DNA of 64,000 nucleotides from Candidatus Aalborgicola danicus (lineage in GTDB: Bacteria; Pseudomonadota; Gammaproteobacteria; Burkholderiales; Burkholderiaceae_C): the NCBI GenBank assembly GCA_016703945.1, contig JADJBC010000008.1:227240-291239 (forward strand), given 5' to 3'. This document shows, in pieces, positions 46,553 to 58,212 of the stretch; positions within the stretch are counted from its first letter, which is position 1, and each line of letters begins with the position of its first letter. A program made the translations under genes and the position numbers. The notes beneath the pieces are model-generated. The model was not told the DNA's origin. It saw nothing but the letters and a program-made list of their open reading frames with translations, and made no database searches.

Positions 46553-47568
46553 AGGACCCCCACGTTTGTCGCCGTATCCAACAGGCCGTAGCGTCGGATA
46601 TTGCGATCAGCGATGGCCTGCAGCCGGCCAATGGTTTCTGTGTCTGGTGTTGCGCCAAACAAATGGGCGAATCGCTTCTGAGGCTTGAGGTATTCCTCAA
46701 CCGGAACCTGGTGGCGGATCTTCGAGACGCCCGTCACTTCACCCCGCTCGGCCTCAAACACCGGGAAGAAACCACACTCATGTGCCAGGCGGGCCAGGCG
46801 GATGGTGTCGTGCGACGCCGCGCCCCAGCCCAGGGGACAGGGCACAAAGATGTGGATATAGCGGGCACCGCGCATGGTCATGGCCTTCTTGACCTTGTAT
46901 TCCAGATCGCGCAGATCGGCCACCGTGGCGGTAGCGACATACGGAATCTCATGCGCCATGGCAATTTGCGGCAGATTCTTGCCCTGACCAAACACATTGC
47001 CGGGCTTGGGGCCGACCGGCATGGTGGTCGCCGTGCGCGCAGCCGGCGGCGTGGCGCTGGAGCGCTGCACGCCGGTGTTCATGTAGGCCTCGTTGTCGTA
47101 GCAAATATAGAGCACATCATCATTGCGCTCAAACATGCCCGACAGGCAACCAAAGCCGATGTCAGTCGTGCCGCCGTCGCCGCCCTGGGCCACTACGCGG
47201 ACTTCGTTACGGCCCTTGACGCGCATGGCGGCGGCAATGCCGGTGGCCACCGCGGCAGTATTGCCAAACAACGAATGAATCCATGGCATCTGCCAGGATG
47301 TTTCGGGGTACGGTGTGGAAAAAACTTCCAGACAGCCCGTGGCGTTGGCGGCAATCAGTTGGCCGTTGGTCGCCTGCATCGCCGCATCGATGGCGTAACG
47401 GGCACCCAGCGCCTCGCCACAGCCCTGGCAGGCCCGGTGGCCGGAGTTCAGCGAATTGTTGCGTTCGGTGTTGGCCTGCACACTGCGCTGGTCGGCTTCC
47501 AGTAGCCGATTGCCCACTGTGAAAGTGCCGGTCTGGTAAAACTTGACGACGGTTTGTTCCATGGTCAT
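46549..47568 (-). CDS. porB: 2-oxoacid (pyruvate):ferredoxin oxidoreductase, beta subunit
   Basis: 339 residues, binding thiamine diphosphate and a 4Fe-4S cluster. Cysteines lie in GHRACQGCGEALGA; the ThDP/Mg motif is GGDGGTTDIGFGCLSG...NEAYMNTG, and the PPAARTATTMP stretch is typical of PorB proteins. The N-terminal 35 residues precede the core. It overlaps both neighbours by 4 bp, so translation of the four subunits is probably coupled. Substrate pyruvate is likely, although related 2-oxoacids cannot be excluded. Confidence 0.9.
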   Translation of the reverse strand: MTMEQTVVKFYQTGTFTVGNRLLEADQRSVQANTERNNSLNSGHRACQGCGEALGARYAIDAAMQATNGQLIAANATGCLEVFSTPYPETSWQMPWIHSLFGNTAAVATGIAAAMRVKGRNEVRVVAQGGDGGTTDIGFGCLSGMFERNDDVLYICYDNEAYMNTGVQRSSATPPAARTATTMPVGPKPGNVFGQGKNLPQIAMAHEIPYVATATVADLRDLEYKVKKAMTMRGARYIHIFVPCPLGWGAASHDTIRLARLAHECGFFPVFEAERGEVTGVSKIRHQVPVEEYLKPQKRFAHLFGATPDTETIGRLQAIADRNIRRYGLLDTATNVGVL

Positions 47569-48845
47569 CTTTCTGAACGGTTGAGGGCAGTGGCGGGGGC
47601 TTCACGGGATACCGTTCCAATATCTCGCAAAATCCCCTCGGCCACGGGGCCGGAGCGGCGCTGTTGTTTTTCGCGTTCCAGCACCCGGTTGACGATGCCC
47701 CAATCGAGATCGAGAAAGGTCAGCAACTCCAGCTTGTCTTCAATGGCTTGCAGCAGAAGCTTGTGTAATGAGGCCTTGGTGATGGCGCGTCCACCCAGAC
47801 CGGCAACCACCGCAAATACCTGCTGGGGGCGGCTTTGGACGGCACTGCGCACATCGCGTGAAACAATACCGCCAATGCCCACTGCAAAGCATTTTTCGAT
47901 CACCACGATGCGTTTAGCGTGCGCGGTGACGGCGCGAATGGCCTCGATAGGGAACGGACGGAATGACGTGATGCCCAGCACACCAATCTTGACACCTTGC
48001 GCACGCATCTCATCCACCGTGTCCTTGATGGTTCCCAGAACCGAACCCAAGGCAATGACCACGGTCTCTGCATCCTCCAAATGGTAGGGCTTGATCAGTC
48101 CACCCGAATTGCGACCGAACACCTGCTGAAATTCGACCGCCAGCTCGGGCAACAAGTCCAGTGCCTGCATCTGCTTGGCGTGGGCCAGATAACGCACCTC
48201 GGTAAAGGCTTCTGGCCCGACCATGGCGCCAATGGTGACCGGGTCATTCGGATCCAGTACCTGGCGCGGTTCATACGGCGGCAGGTAACGATCCACCTGA
48301 GCTGGTTCGGGAATGTCGATGCGTTCATAGGCGTGGGTCAGGATGAAGCCATCCATGCACACCATGACCGGCAGCGACAGTTCCTCGGCAATCCGAAAGG
48401 CCTGGATGTGCAGGTCCAAAGCTTCCTGGTTGGTCTCGGCAAAGATCTGGATCCAGCCAGCGTCGCGCATGGACATGCTGTCGGTGTGGTCGTTCCAGAT
48501 GTTGATGGGTGCACCAATGGCGCGGTTCGCCACGGTCATCACGATGGGCAGACCCAGGCCAGACGCGTTGTACACGGCTTCGGCCATGAACAGCAGGCCC
48601 TGACTGGCCGTGGCGGTGTAGGCGCGGGCACCGGCGGCAGATGCGCCAATGGCCACGCTCAACGCGGCAAACTCGGACTCGACGTTGATGAACTCGCAGC
48701 GCGCAAGTTCACCGGATTTGACCATTTCTCCCAGCCCTTCCACGATATGGGTCTGCGGTGAAATCGGGTAGGCACAAATGACCTCGGGACGGCTCAGCGC
48801 TACAGCGCGCGCAACCGCATGGGAGCCTTCGCATTGTTCAAGCAT
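47565..48845 (-). CDS. porA: 2-oxoacid (pyruvate):ferredoxin oxidoreductase, alpha subunit
   Basis: 426 residues. Contains the pyrimidine-binding domain ICAYPISPQTHIVEGLGEMV, then EFINVESEFAALSVAIGAS and TATASQGLLFMAEAVYNASG, and the C-terminal transketolase-like domain (VVIALGSVLGTIKDTVDEM, and AVGIGGIVSRDVRSA). The subunit supplies the other half of the ThDP site and the CoA-binding region. It is placed between gamma and beta with 4-8 bp overlaps. Confidence 0.9.
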   Translation of the reverse strand: MLEQCEGSHAVARAVALSRPEVICAYPISPQTHIVEGLGEMVKSGELARCEFINVESEFAALSVAIGASAAGARAYTATASQGLLFMAEAVYNASGLGLPIVMTVANRAIGAPINIWNDHTDSMSMRDAGWIQIFAETNQEALDLHIQAFRIAEELSLPVMVCMDGFILTHAYERIDIPEPAQVDRYLPPYEPRQVLDPNDPVTIGAMVGPEAFTEVRYLAHAKQMQALDLLPELAVEFQQVFGRNSGGLIKPYHLEDAETVVIALGSVLGTIKDTVDEMRAQGVKIGVLGITSFRPFPIEAIRAVTAHAKRIVVIEKCFAVGIGGIVSRDVRSAVQSRPQQVFAVVAGLGGRAITKASLHKLLLQAIEDKLELLTFLDLDWGIVNRVLEREKQQRRSGPVAEGILRDIGTVSREAPATALNRSER

Positions 48846-49419
48846 TTTGGGCCTTTCTTTCCTGTTCCATCACGATCTCGTAGGCTTCGCGCGCCGCCGC
48901 CATATTGCCCTGGGCCACGGAGCCTTTGAATTTCTGTTGAATCGCCGCTTCAACAGCGGCCAGCGAAATCAGCCCACCCAAGGCAGCAAAAGCCCCTAGC
49001 AGTGGCACGTTGGGCACCGGGCGCCCCACATGCTTCATCGCCAGCTCGGTAGCAGGCACGGTCAGCAAGTGCTCGGGCTTGAACCCCTTGACGAATTCGC
49101 CCAGGCCAAGCTGGTCAAAGGTCTTGGTGGTGTTGATCAGGATATAGCCGTCTTTTTTGAGACCACTGAACACATCAACCTGGTGCAGCAGTGTCGGGTC
49201 CTGAATAATCAGTGCGTCGGGCTCCATGATGGGCTCGCGCAGCCGGATTTCCTTGTCGTCCATGCGGCAAAACGCCACCACGGGTGCGCCGGTGCGCTCG
49301 GAGCCAAAACTGGGAAAGGCCTGGGCATGGCGCCCGCCCTCAAAGGCTGCAATGGAAAGCATTTCGGCGCCGGTCACAACGCCCTGCCCTCCACGGCCGT
49401 GGATGCGTACCTGAAACAT
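48838..49419 (-). CDS. porG: 2-oxoacid (pyruvate):ferredoxin oxidoreductase, gamma subunit
   Basis: 193 residues of the PorG/VorG family, an early-block domain of PFOR (FQVRIHGRGGQGVVTGAEML at the N-terminus; QAFPSFGSERTGAPVVAFCR; PVPNVPLLGAFAAL). First gene of the operon porG-porA-porB-GltD-like; its stop overlaps porA by 8 bp. A candidate FNR box lies 94 bp upstream, which fits an oxygen-sensitive enzyme used at low oxygen. Confidence 0.9.
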   Translation of the reverse strand: MFQVRIHGRGGQGVVTGAEMLSIAAFEGGRHAQAFPSFGSERTGAPVVAFCRMDDKEIRLREPIMEPDALIIQDPTLLHQVDVFSGLKKDGYILINTTKTFDQLGLGEFVKGFKPEHLLTVPATELAMKHVGRPVPNVPLLGAFAALGGLISLAAVEAAIQQKFKGSVAQGNMAAAREAYEIVMEQERKAQNA

Positions 49420-49512
49420 CTTTGTACCTTTCGTCTCCCCGGGATCTCACTGCTTGATCGAGTGAAATGCAATCCCAGACTCTGGAATGTGCTCCTTTGG
49501 AAAAACGAGTTC

Positions 49513-49526
49513 TTGATCTAGGTCAG
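49513..49526. promoter_or_regulatory. candidate FNR/Anr box upstream of porG
   Basis: TTGATCTAGGTCAG matches the FNR consensus TTGAT-N4-ATCAA at 8 of 10 positions, and differs by one base from TTGATCTAGGTCAA. It is 94 bp upstream of porG and 69 bp before the divergent thioredoxin-like gene, so it could control either. Regulation by oxygen is inferred. Confidence 0.5.
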
Positions 49527-49594
49527 GTTTTCGGTTGTATCGGCAGATGTCTTTCTGGCGAACGTGGGGGCCAATCATCTGCGATCATTGGCAC

Positions 49595-49969
49595 ATGCAG
49601 CTTGCCAAGACCCCGACCAATCCCGAGATGCTCGTCGCCTGCCTCTGTGCCGAATGGTGTGGTGCCTGCCGCGAGTATCAGCCGTTGTTTGAGCAACTCC
49701 AGGCCCAATTTCCTGACACCCGTTTCCTGTGGATCGACGTGGAGGATGAGTCTGATCTGGTAGACCCCATTGAAGTGGAAAACTTTCCGACGTTGCTGAT
49801 TGCCAAGCCCGGCACCGTGCATTTCTTTGGCACGGTCACCCCGCACCGCGAAACTCTGCTGAGACTGGTGGAAGCACAGCGTGCATCTGACGCCCAAGCG
49901 CTGGCGGCTTCGCCCCACCGCGACGGCTTGGCGAAACGCTTGTGGGCCCAGATTTTATCAGTAAAATGA
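49595..49969 (+). CDS. thioredoxin-like protein
   Basis: 124 residues with one thioredoxin fold. The active site is CAEWCGACREYQPLF; the cis-Pro is in VENFPTLLIA. No signal peptide, so it is cytosolic. Start 49595 is the ATG at which similarity begins; an in-frame upstream start would cover the shared promoter region. Divergent from the PFOR operon, which may link it to redox balance at low oxygen. Confidence 0.85.
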   Translation: MQLAKTPTNPEMLVACLCAEWCGACREYQPLFEQLQAQFPDTRFLWIDVEDESDLVDPIEVENFPTLLIAKPGTVHFFGTVTPHRETLLRLVEAQRASDAQALAASPHRDGLAKRLWAQILSVK

Positions 49970-49974
49970 GGCGT

Positions 49975-50017
49975 TAGCCCTCGTAGAATAAGCGTACTGC
50001 GCTATCTATTCGATAGC
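49975..50017 (-). repeat. dispersed 43-bp repeat before alaS stop
   Basis: On the minus strand it begins GCTATCGAATAGATAGC and ends TACGAGGGCTA. The first 17 bases form a small palindrome. It fills the gap between the convergent thioredoxin and alaS genes. Confidence 0.65.
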
Positions 50018-50033
50018 GCTTCACACTATTCCG

Positions 50034-52658
<2,625 letters not shown>

Positions 52659-52775
52659 GGCGTGGACTCGTAAAACAAAGAGAGGGAAGAAAAGCCTTCC
52701 ATTATCGCCGCGAGTTGCAGCGATACGGCTTGGGGCATGGCTTGATATGGGCCGACTTGATTCCCAGGCGGGAAT

Positions 52776-53189
52776 TTACGGTGCCACCAGCGGTAAGTTC
52801 GGGAAATAACTGCGGTAGCGGGCCGCATCACGCGTGAGCAACTGCATGCCCCCGACCAGAGCATGCGCCCCAATATAGAAATCGGGCATCGGTGAAGTTT
52901 TCGCGCCTTGCGCTTGGCGATACACCTTAAAGGCCTGCCCCGCCAGAAAGGCCGCATCCCAAGGCAGCGCCTCTCGCACCAGTGGCAAATCGGCCAACGC
53001 AGTTTCCAGATCGGCGGCGCGCTCAAACCGGGGACTGACCTCCGCCAGGATGATGGGGTTGATGACCAGCGCGCCCTGGCTGCCCAGGCGGGCCAATTGG
53101 TCCAGCGACCAGTCGGCCCAGCGCGCGTCGTTGGCCAGCACGTCAATGAGGATGCAGCTGTCTACCAGCGTCGCCGTGGGCTTGCTCAT
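52776..53189 (-). CDS. PIN-domain ribonuclease toxin (VapC-type)
   Basis: 137 residues of the PIN fold. Acidic residues typical of VapC nucleases are visible: VDSCILIDVLAND near the N-terminus, ILAEVSP, and the C-terminal SPMPDFYIGAHALV and LLTRDAARYRSYFP. The start overlaps the stop of the upstream antitoxin gene (ATGA), the usual antitoxin-toxin order. It would cleave RNA when not held by its partner. Target RNA unknown. Confidence 0.85.
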   Translation of the reverse strand: MSKPTATLVDSCILIDVLANDARWADWSLDQLARLGSQGALVINPIILAEVSPRFERAADLETALADLPLVREALPWDAAFLAGQAFKVYRQAQGAKTSPMPDFYIGAHALVGGMQLLTRDAARYRSYFPNLPLVAP

Positions 53190-53425
53190 CCGCGCAAGAA
53201 GGCCATGAACTCGTCCGTTCCCATGTCCTTGAACTGGCTGGCATTGGCCGTGCCGCGCACCCGTGCAAAACGCTGCCGAATGCTGGCCTGGGGCGTGGCG
53301 ACCGCGCGGATGACCACGTCGCCATTGGCAAGCACTTCAAACTCAACCTCGCTATGGGGCAGCAAGCCCGCCTGCTCACGCACGGCTTGCGGAATGGTGA
53401 CCTGGCCTTTGCTGGTGATTTTCAT
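53186..53425 (-). CDS. AbrB/MazE-type (SpoVT-AbrB) antitoxin
   Basis: 79 residues. N-terminal swapped-hairpin DNA-binding domain MKITSKGQVTIPQAVREQAG and EVEFEVLANGDVVIRAV; the C-terminal tail FKDMGTDEFMAFLRG probably wraps the PIN toxin. Start 53425 is the Met at which the domain begins; a longer frame upstream is not supported. The protein would repress the pair's own promoter in the 142 bp before gabD. Confidence 0.82.
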   Translation of the reverse strand: MKITSKGQVTIPQAVREQAGLLPHSEVEFEVLANGDVVIRAVATPQASIRQRFARVRGTANASQFKDMGTDEFMAFLRG

Positions 53426-53567
53426 GGCGGCTACTTTCTTACTGAAGACGGTAAGAATCTTACCAAGCATGCGCACCACGCGCAAGGCCCCCACTGACGC
53501 GCAGGTGATTCGCCCGGGGACCAAAATTCGCTACAGTCGACACCAACCCAATTCACCGAGTGACCCC

Positions 53568-55078
53568 ATGCAAAACCCCGCCGGACCCCTCTCCCTGCTC
53601 AAGGACCCCAGCCTGCTGAAGACCGACGGTTTCATCAACGGCCAATGGGTCAAAGCGCCTACCGCAGGGGCTCAGCTCCCAGCCGCTTTGACGTGCTGGA
53701 CCCCGCCACCGGCGAAAAGCTGGCCGACGTGGCCAACCTGGGCGCCGCCGATGCCGAGGCCGCCATCGCCGCCGCCAACGCCGCCTGGGGCCCCTGGAAG
53801 ACCAAGACCGCCAAAGAACGCAGCATCATCCTGCGCAAATGGTTTGACCTGCTGATGGCCAACCAGGACGACCTGGGCCGCCTGATGACCGCCGAGCAGG
53901 GCAAGCCCTTTGCCGAAGCCAAGGGCGAAGTCGCCTATGCCGCCAGCTTTGTCGAATGGTTTGCCGAAGAGGCCAAGCGCGTCAACGGCGAGACCCTGCC
54001 CCAGTTCGACAACAACCGCCGCCTGATGGTGCTGAAGCAGCCCATCGGCGTGTGCGCGGCCATCACGCCGTGGAACTTCCCGCTGGCCATGATCACGCGC
54101 AAGGTGGCGCCCGCCCTGGCGGCTGGCTGCACGGTCATCATCAAGCCGGCCGAGCTGACACCGCTGACCGCGCTGGCCGCCGCCGAGCTGGCCGTGCGCG
54201 CCGGCATCCCCGCTGGCGTGTTGAACATGCTGTGCGCCGACAGCACCAACTCGATTGCCATCGGCAAGGTGCTGTGCGCCAGCGACGTGGTGCGCCACAT
54301 CAGCTTCACCGGCTCCACCGAAGTGGGCCGCATCCTGATGGCGCAAAGCGCGCCCACGGTCAAGAAGCTGTCGCTGGAACTGGGCGGCAACGCGCCCTTC
54401 ATCGTGTTTGACGATGCCGACATCGACTCGGCCGTCGAAGGCGCCTTTGCCAGCAAATACCGCAACGCCGGCCAGACCTGCGTCTGCACCAACCGCTTCT
54501 ATGTGCAGGCCGGTGTGTACGAGCAGTTCGTCGAGAAATTCGCCGCCAAGGTGCGCACCGCCAAGGTCGGCAACGGCTTTGAAGATGGCGTCAACCAGGG
54601 CCCGCTGATCGAGGAAGCCGCGCTGGAAAAAGTGCAGCGCCACGTCGACGACGCCAAGGCCAAGGGCGGCCGCGTGCTGGTGGGCGGCAAGCGCCTGACG
54701 ACACTAAGTTCGGGCCAGTTCTTCGAGCCCACCGTGGTGGCCGATGCATCCGCCGACATGCTGTGCGCCAAGGAAGAGACCTTTGGCCCGTTTGCGCCAG
54801 TGTTCAAGTTCACCACCGAGCAGGAAGCCATTGATGCGGCCAACAACACCGAATTCGGCTTGGCCAGCTACTTCTACAGCCGCGATATCGGCCGCATCTA
54901 CCGCGTGGCCGAGGCGCTGGAATACGGCATGGTCGGCATCAACGTCGGCATCCTGGCCACCGAGCATGTGCCCTTTGGCGGCGTCAAGCAATCCGGCCTG
55001 GGCCGTGAGGGCTCGCACTTCGGCATGGACGACTATGTGGAGATCAAGTACCTGTGCATTGGGGATATTCAAAAATAA
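53568..55078 (+). pseudogene. gabD: succinate-semialdehyde dehydrogenase (GabD-type), frameshifted near the N-terminus
   Basis: An NAD(P)-dependent aldehyde dehydrogenase of about 500 residues acting on succinate or glutarate semialdehyde. ATG 53568 starts MQNPAGPLSLL and reads DGFINGQWVKAPT, then the frame must change at about 53665-53690 to RFDVLDPATGEKLADVAN. The rest is intact: ITPWNFPLAMITRK, catalytic Glu in LELGGNAPF, catalytic Cys in GQTCVCTNRF, and GGVKQSGLGREG. Only the N-terminal strand is out of frame, so reinitiation might still yield most of the protein, although probably not an active enzyme. A single indel in a G4 or CAGC run would explain it. Confidence 0.85.
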
Positions 55079-55087
55079 TATGCTTGC

Positions 55088-55120
55088 GGGACAGACCGTA
55101 GCGAAGCGAAGCTCTGTCCC
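55088..55120. terminator. hairpin after gabD
   Basis: GGGACAGA (55088-55095) pairs perfectly with TCTGTCCC (55113-55120) across a 17-base loop, 10 bases after the stop codon. No T run follows, so it is at best a weak intrinsic terminator or an RNA-stabilising stem. Confidence 0.4.
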
Positions 55121-55145
55121 CAACTGATTAGAATAGCGTTGGTCT

Positions 55146-55219
55146 GCGGGTGTCGTTTAATGGTAGGACTTTTGCTTCCCAAGCAAATAACGTGGGTTCG
55201 ATTCCCATCGCCCGCTCCA
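55146..55219 (+). tRNA. tRNA-Gly (anticodon CCC)
   Basis: 74 bases ending in encoded CCA. Acceptor stem GCGGGTG pairs with CGCCCGC (one G-U), the anticodon loop reads CTTCCCAAG with CCC, the T arm is CGTGGGTTCGATTCCCATC, and the D-loop TTTAATGGTA is typical of tRNA-Gly. It lies between gabD and the FHA-cyclase. It is the only tRNA gene I could fold in the window. Confidence 0.92.
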
Positions 55220-55239
55220 TTTTTAGCGCTTTGGCTGAT

Positions 55240-56157
55240 CTAAAGAATGGAAAATGAAACGGTCGGCACACTCAAATCTGAGAACGATGCCCCTAAAGCG
55301 AGTTCTCCCTTGCCGTGCAAAACACACTCTTCACGGCGTAACAGGACGTCAGAACCTCTCGCACCCAGGAAGCGTACCCAACTGCCGTAACTGCTGGCAT
55401 CGACAAACACAACACTTCCGTTGCGCCACTCAATGCGGGCATGAATGCGAGACACACGGGGATCATTCACCACAAAGTCTGCGTCGCGCACGCGGCCGAT
55501 TCGAATCGGCAACTCGAAAGACTTAAATCGCTTGGTATTTTCTAGCCATTTCAGCTCAATTTCTCGACCCAATGCATCACGCTCATTGCGCGGATCGTCA
55601 AGATCCATATCTGCCTGCATGGTCATCAACTCAGAGGCTACATCTTCATGCCATTCAATCTGAAACACTTTGCAAGGCTCGGCCCGCCCCCGGATGTTAA
55701 TGGGACCCAATTCGCGGAATGTCATGCCATTGGCTTCCCTGACACCTTTCAGAGCTGCAGCATTGGCCCAAATCTGCGAAGGACCGCATAAGTCGCACAG
55801 CCTGGCCGCCACGTTGACCGCATCGCCGTAACAGTCTCCAGCCACGATCTCCACTTCGCCACTGGCCACGCCAATCCGCACCGGCATGTGAAAGGCAATT
55901 TGTTTGGGCATGATGCGGGCCGTATAGGCCCGCTGCAACTCCACCACTGCGGTTACGGCGTGCTGCTCGTCAGGGAACATCGCCAACACACCATCGCCCA
56001 GTGTTTTGACAATTCGCCCACCGCCCTGAACGCACTGCTGACCAATCCATCGGGTGATCTTGGTTACGGTATCGGTCGCCACTGCATTGCCTAAAGCCTC
56101 AAACACCGCCGTGCTTCCGTGCAAGTCTGTAAATACGACGGTGGTTTGAACGCCCAT
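55240..56157 (-). CDS. class III adenylate/guanylate cyclase with C-terminal FHA domain
   Basis: 305 residues, soluble. Residues 1-175 are a catalytic domain: VVFTDLHGST (metal Asp), VKTLGDGVLAMF (base-specifying Lys and second Asp), GDAVNVAARLCD (transition-state Asn/Arg). Residues 205-305 form an FHA domain (IRIGRVRDADFVVNDPRVSR and IHARIEW), which reads phosphothreonine. It may thus be recruited by a Ser/Thr kinase substrate. The second cyclase of the window, unrelated in architecture to the 7TM one. A short repeat-like gap separates it from ssrA. Confidence 0.88.
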   Translation of the reverse strand: MGVQTTVVFTDLHGSTAVFEALGNAVATDTVTKITRWIGQQCVQGGGRIVKTLGDGVLAMFPDEQHAVTAVVELQRAYTARIMPKQIAFHMPVRIGVASGEVEIVAGDCYGDAVNVAARLCDLCGPSQIWANAAALKGVREANGMTFRELGPINIRGRAEPCKVFQIEWHEDVASELMTMQADMDLDDPRNERDALGREIELKWLENTKRFKSFELPIRIGRVRDADFVVNDPRVSRIHARIEWRNGSVVFVDASSYGSWVRFLGARGSDVLLRREECVLHGKGELALGASFSDLSVPTVSFSIL

Positions 56158-56406
56158 TCCCGATAGTTCCGATTCTTGTCTAGTATGCGGAGTTTAGGGC
56201 ATTGCTGTTTACTTGAGAACGACCCAATTCCACCCCCGCCGCAAATAGTCAAGCCAACGCGGACCGTCAAGTGCCATGGACCAGATGCACCATCCCCAAT
56301 ACGCTAAATCGCGAAGAGTGGAGATCCCAGGGGAGTCGATGCAACTTCAACAATAAATCTCTGAAACACCTTGCAATTCCCTTTAAGGACCTAAAATAGA
56401 AGTCTT
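56158..56406. other. intergenic region upstream of ssrA
   Basis: About 250 bases without a gene. The last 40 hold the ssrA promoter. No other sites are recognised. Confidence 0.4.
56371..56397 (+). promoter_or_regulatory. sigma-70-like promoter of ssrA
   Basis: TTGCAA (56371-56376) as -35 and TAAAAT (56392-56397) as -10, with a 15-base spacer, one or two short of optimal. The -10 ends 10 bases before the mature tmRNA 5' end, consistent with its position. Confidence 0.5.
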
Positions 56407-56783
56407 GGGGCTGCACTGGTTTCGACGTGGATTCGGACGCGCAGCAGGGCATGTCGAGCTGAATGCGCTCGTAAAACAGATTCAAAAAAACTAACTGCAA
56501 ACGACGAACGTTTCGCACTCGCCGCTTAATTGCGCGTGAGCCTCACAACAGCAAGCCGATAGGCTGGGCAAGGGTGGCGCAAGCCGTCCAGGCTGTGGGG
56601 TAATTTCATTCGGCTGGACCTGCCTTGGGTAACTTAGGGCGGGTCGAGAAAATAGGTTGCTGGCGTTTTGCATAGCGTGCCACTGCGCGATGTGAAAGGC
56701 GAGATCCAAATCAGACGGCTACACATGTAGAACTGCTCGAAGAAGGTTTGCGGACGCGGGTTCAATTCCCGCCAGCTCCACCA
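56407..56783 (+). ncRNA. ssrA: transfer-messenger RNA (tmRNA)
   Basis: 377 bases. The 5' end GGGGCTG pairs with CAGCTCC near the 3' end, followed by ACCA, giving the tRNA-Ala-like acceptor. The tag frame at 56497-56529 encodes ANDERFALAA then TAA, the betaproteobacterial proteolysis tag. The T-arm GCGGGTTCAATTCCCGC closes the molecule. It releases stalled ribosomes and marks the nascent chains. The 3' end is the integration target of the adjacent element. Confidence 0.96.
56761..56783 (+). other. probable attachment site (3' end of ssrA)
   Basis: The T-arm/acceptor end of ssrA, TTCAATTCCCGCCAGCTCCA then CCA, is a classical target of P4-type integrases, and one starts 214 bp downstream reading away from it. 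A second copy marking the other end is not found in this window, so the far boundary should lie beyond 64,000. Confidence 0.55.
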
Positions 56784-56793
56784 TACCCCTGAT

Positions 56794-56829
56794 AAAGGCC
56801 GCTAAGGATATACACCTAGCGGCCTTTTT
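56794..56829 (+). terminator. rho-independent terminator after ssrA
   Basis: AAAGGCCGCTA (56794-56804) and TAGCGGCCTTT (56817-56827) form a perfect 11-bp stem with a 12-base loop and a T run. It ends ssrA transcription and lies on the element side of the junction. Confidence 0.8.
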
Positions 56830-56996
56830 CTTTGGTAAATCAACTACTTACAGTGCAATAGCCTACAGGGCTGCTATTGACTGCCATCTAAAAGTGGGGG
56901 AACATACGGGGGAACGAGTGGGGGTAAATGGTGTTTTTGGTGGCTTGTTCCCCATCATTGTTGTTCCCCCATTTGCCCAATCCGGAGGTGTTCCCC

Positions 56997-58212
56997 ATGC
57001 TGACCGACGCTGATTGCAAAAACGCAACCTGCCCACCGGCAAGACACAGGGAGGTTATCTTGATTCCGGCGGCCTGTACCTGGAAGTCAGCCCGGCGGGT
57101 TCAAAGCGATGGTTTCTGGAAATACCGCATCGATGGGAAAGAGGGCACATTGGCTTTGGGCAGTTTCCCTGATGTCGGTACCAAGGCGGCAAGGCTGGCA
57201 AGGGACTCGGCAAAGCTCCAAAAGTCCAAAGGCACCGACCCGGTACAAGCCCGCAAGGTTGAGAAGCTAAAAGCGACCCGCACGGATGGCGATACGTTCA
57301 AAGCCATCGCGTTGGAGTGGTACGCCAAGCAAGCCCCCCAATGGAGCGAGAGCCACGCTGGCCGGATGCTTCGCCAGTTGGAGCGCGATCTGTTCCCATG
57401 GATCGGTGACAGGCGCATTGCTGACATTCATGCCATGGAGCTATTGGCGGCACTGCAAAAGGTGGAGGAACGCGGCGCACTGGAAACGGCAGACCGAGCA
57501 TTGATGCTGGCTCGGCAGGTTTGGGACTACTGGCTACCCACGGCTGACGTACAACAGCGCAATATCACCGAAGGGCTGAAAGCCCGCCTGACGCCCTACC
57601 GTGGCAAGAACTTTGCGGCCATCCTGGACCCGGCGCGCATGGGTGGCCTGATGCGTGCCATCAAAGGCTACAAGGGCGGGCAGATTGTGCGCACAGCCTT
57701 GCAGTTAACCCCCCTGCTCTATCAACGTCCTGGCAACCTGCGCATGATGGAGTGGGCAGAGCTTGACCTGGACGCGGCGATGTGGACCATCCCCAGCATG
57801 AAAATGAAGCGCAACAAGCAAGGCAAAGAACAAGGCGATGCGCACACCGTGCCGCTGCCCACGCAAGCCATCGCCCTATTGCGCGCCGTTCACCCGCTGA
57901 CCGGCCACGGGCGTTATGTGTTTCCCGGCGAGCGCAGCCACGACAGGCCGATATCGGATAACTCCGTGCGCAGTGCCCTCTATTCGCTGGGCTTTGGCAA
58001 AGGAACAATCGTGGCACGGTTTCAGGGCCAGTGCGCGCACGATGCTGGTGGACGAATTGAACATTGATTGGCAGGTGATCGAAGCGAATTTGGCCCACGC
58101 CAAAAAGGACGCCAACGGCACCAGTTACAACCGCACCAAATACATTGCGCAGCGTTTCGACATGATTCAGCAATGGGCCGACTATTTGGACAAGCTGGCC
58201 AAGGGGCGCTGA
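56997..58212 (+). pseudogene. P4-type tyrosine integrase, three frameshifts
   Basis: About 400 residues when joined. Start ATG 56997 has GGAGG 9 bases upstream and reads MLTDADCKNATCPP. The frame changes near 57040 (to GKTQGGYLDSGGLYLEVSPA) and again near 57110 (to FWKYRIDGKEGTLALGS), and a last time near 58005 (KGTIVARF should be KEQSWHGFRASARTML). Catalytic residues of the tyrosine recombinase are identifiable: Arg in LLYQRPGNLRMMEW, His-x-x-Arg in WHGFRASAR, and Tyr in TSYNRTKYIAQR. It inserted the element into ssrA but cannot act as read, so excision is unlikely. Confidence 0.85.

Noticed and set aside
55240..56157. Part of a defence CBASS-type system
   Set aside because: The enzyme is a class III cyclase with FHA, not a CD-NTase, and no effector gene is adjacent.
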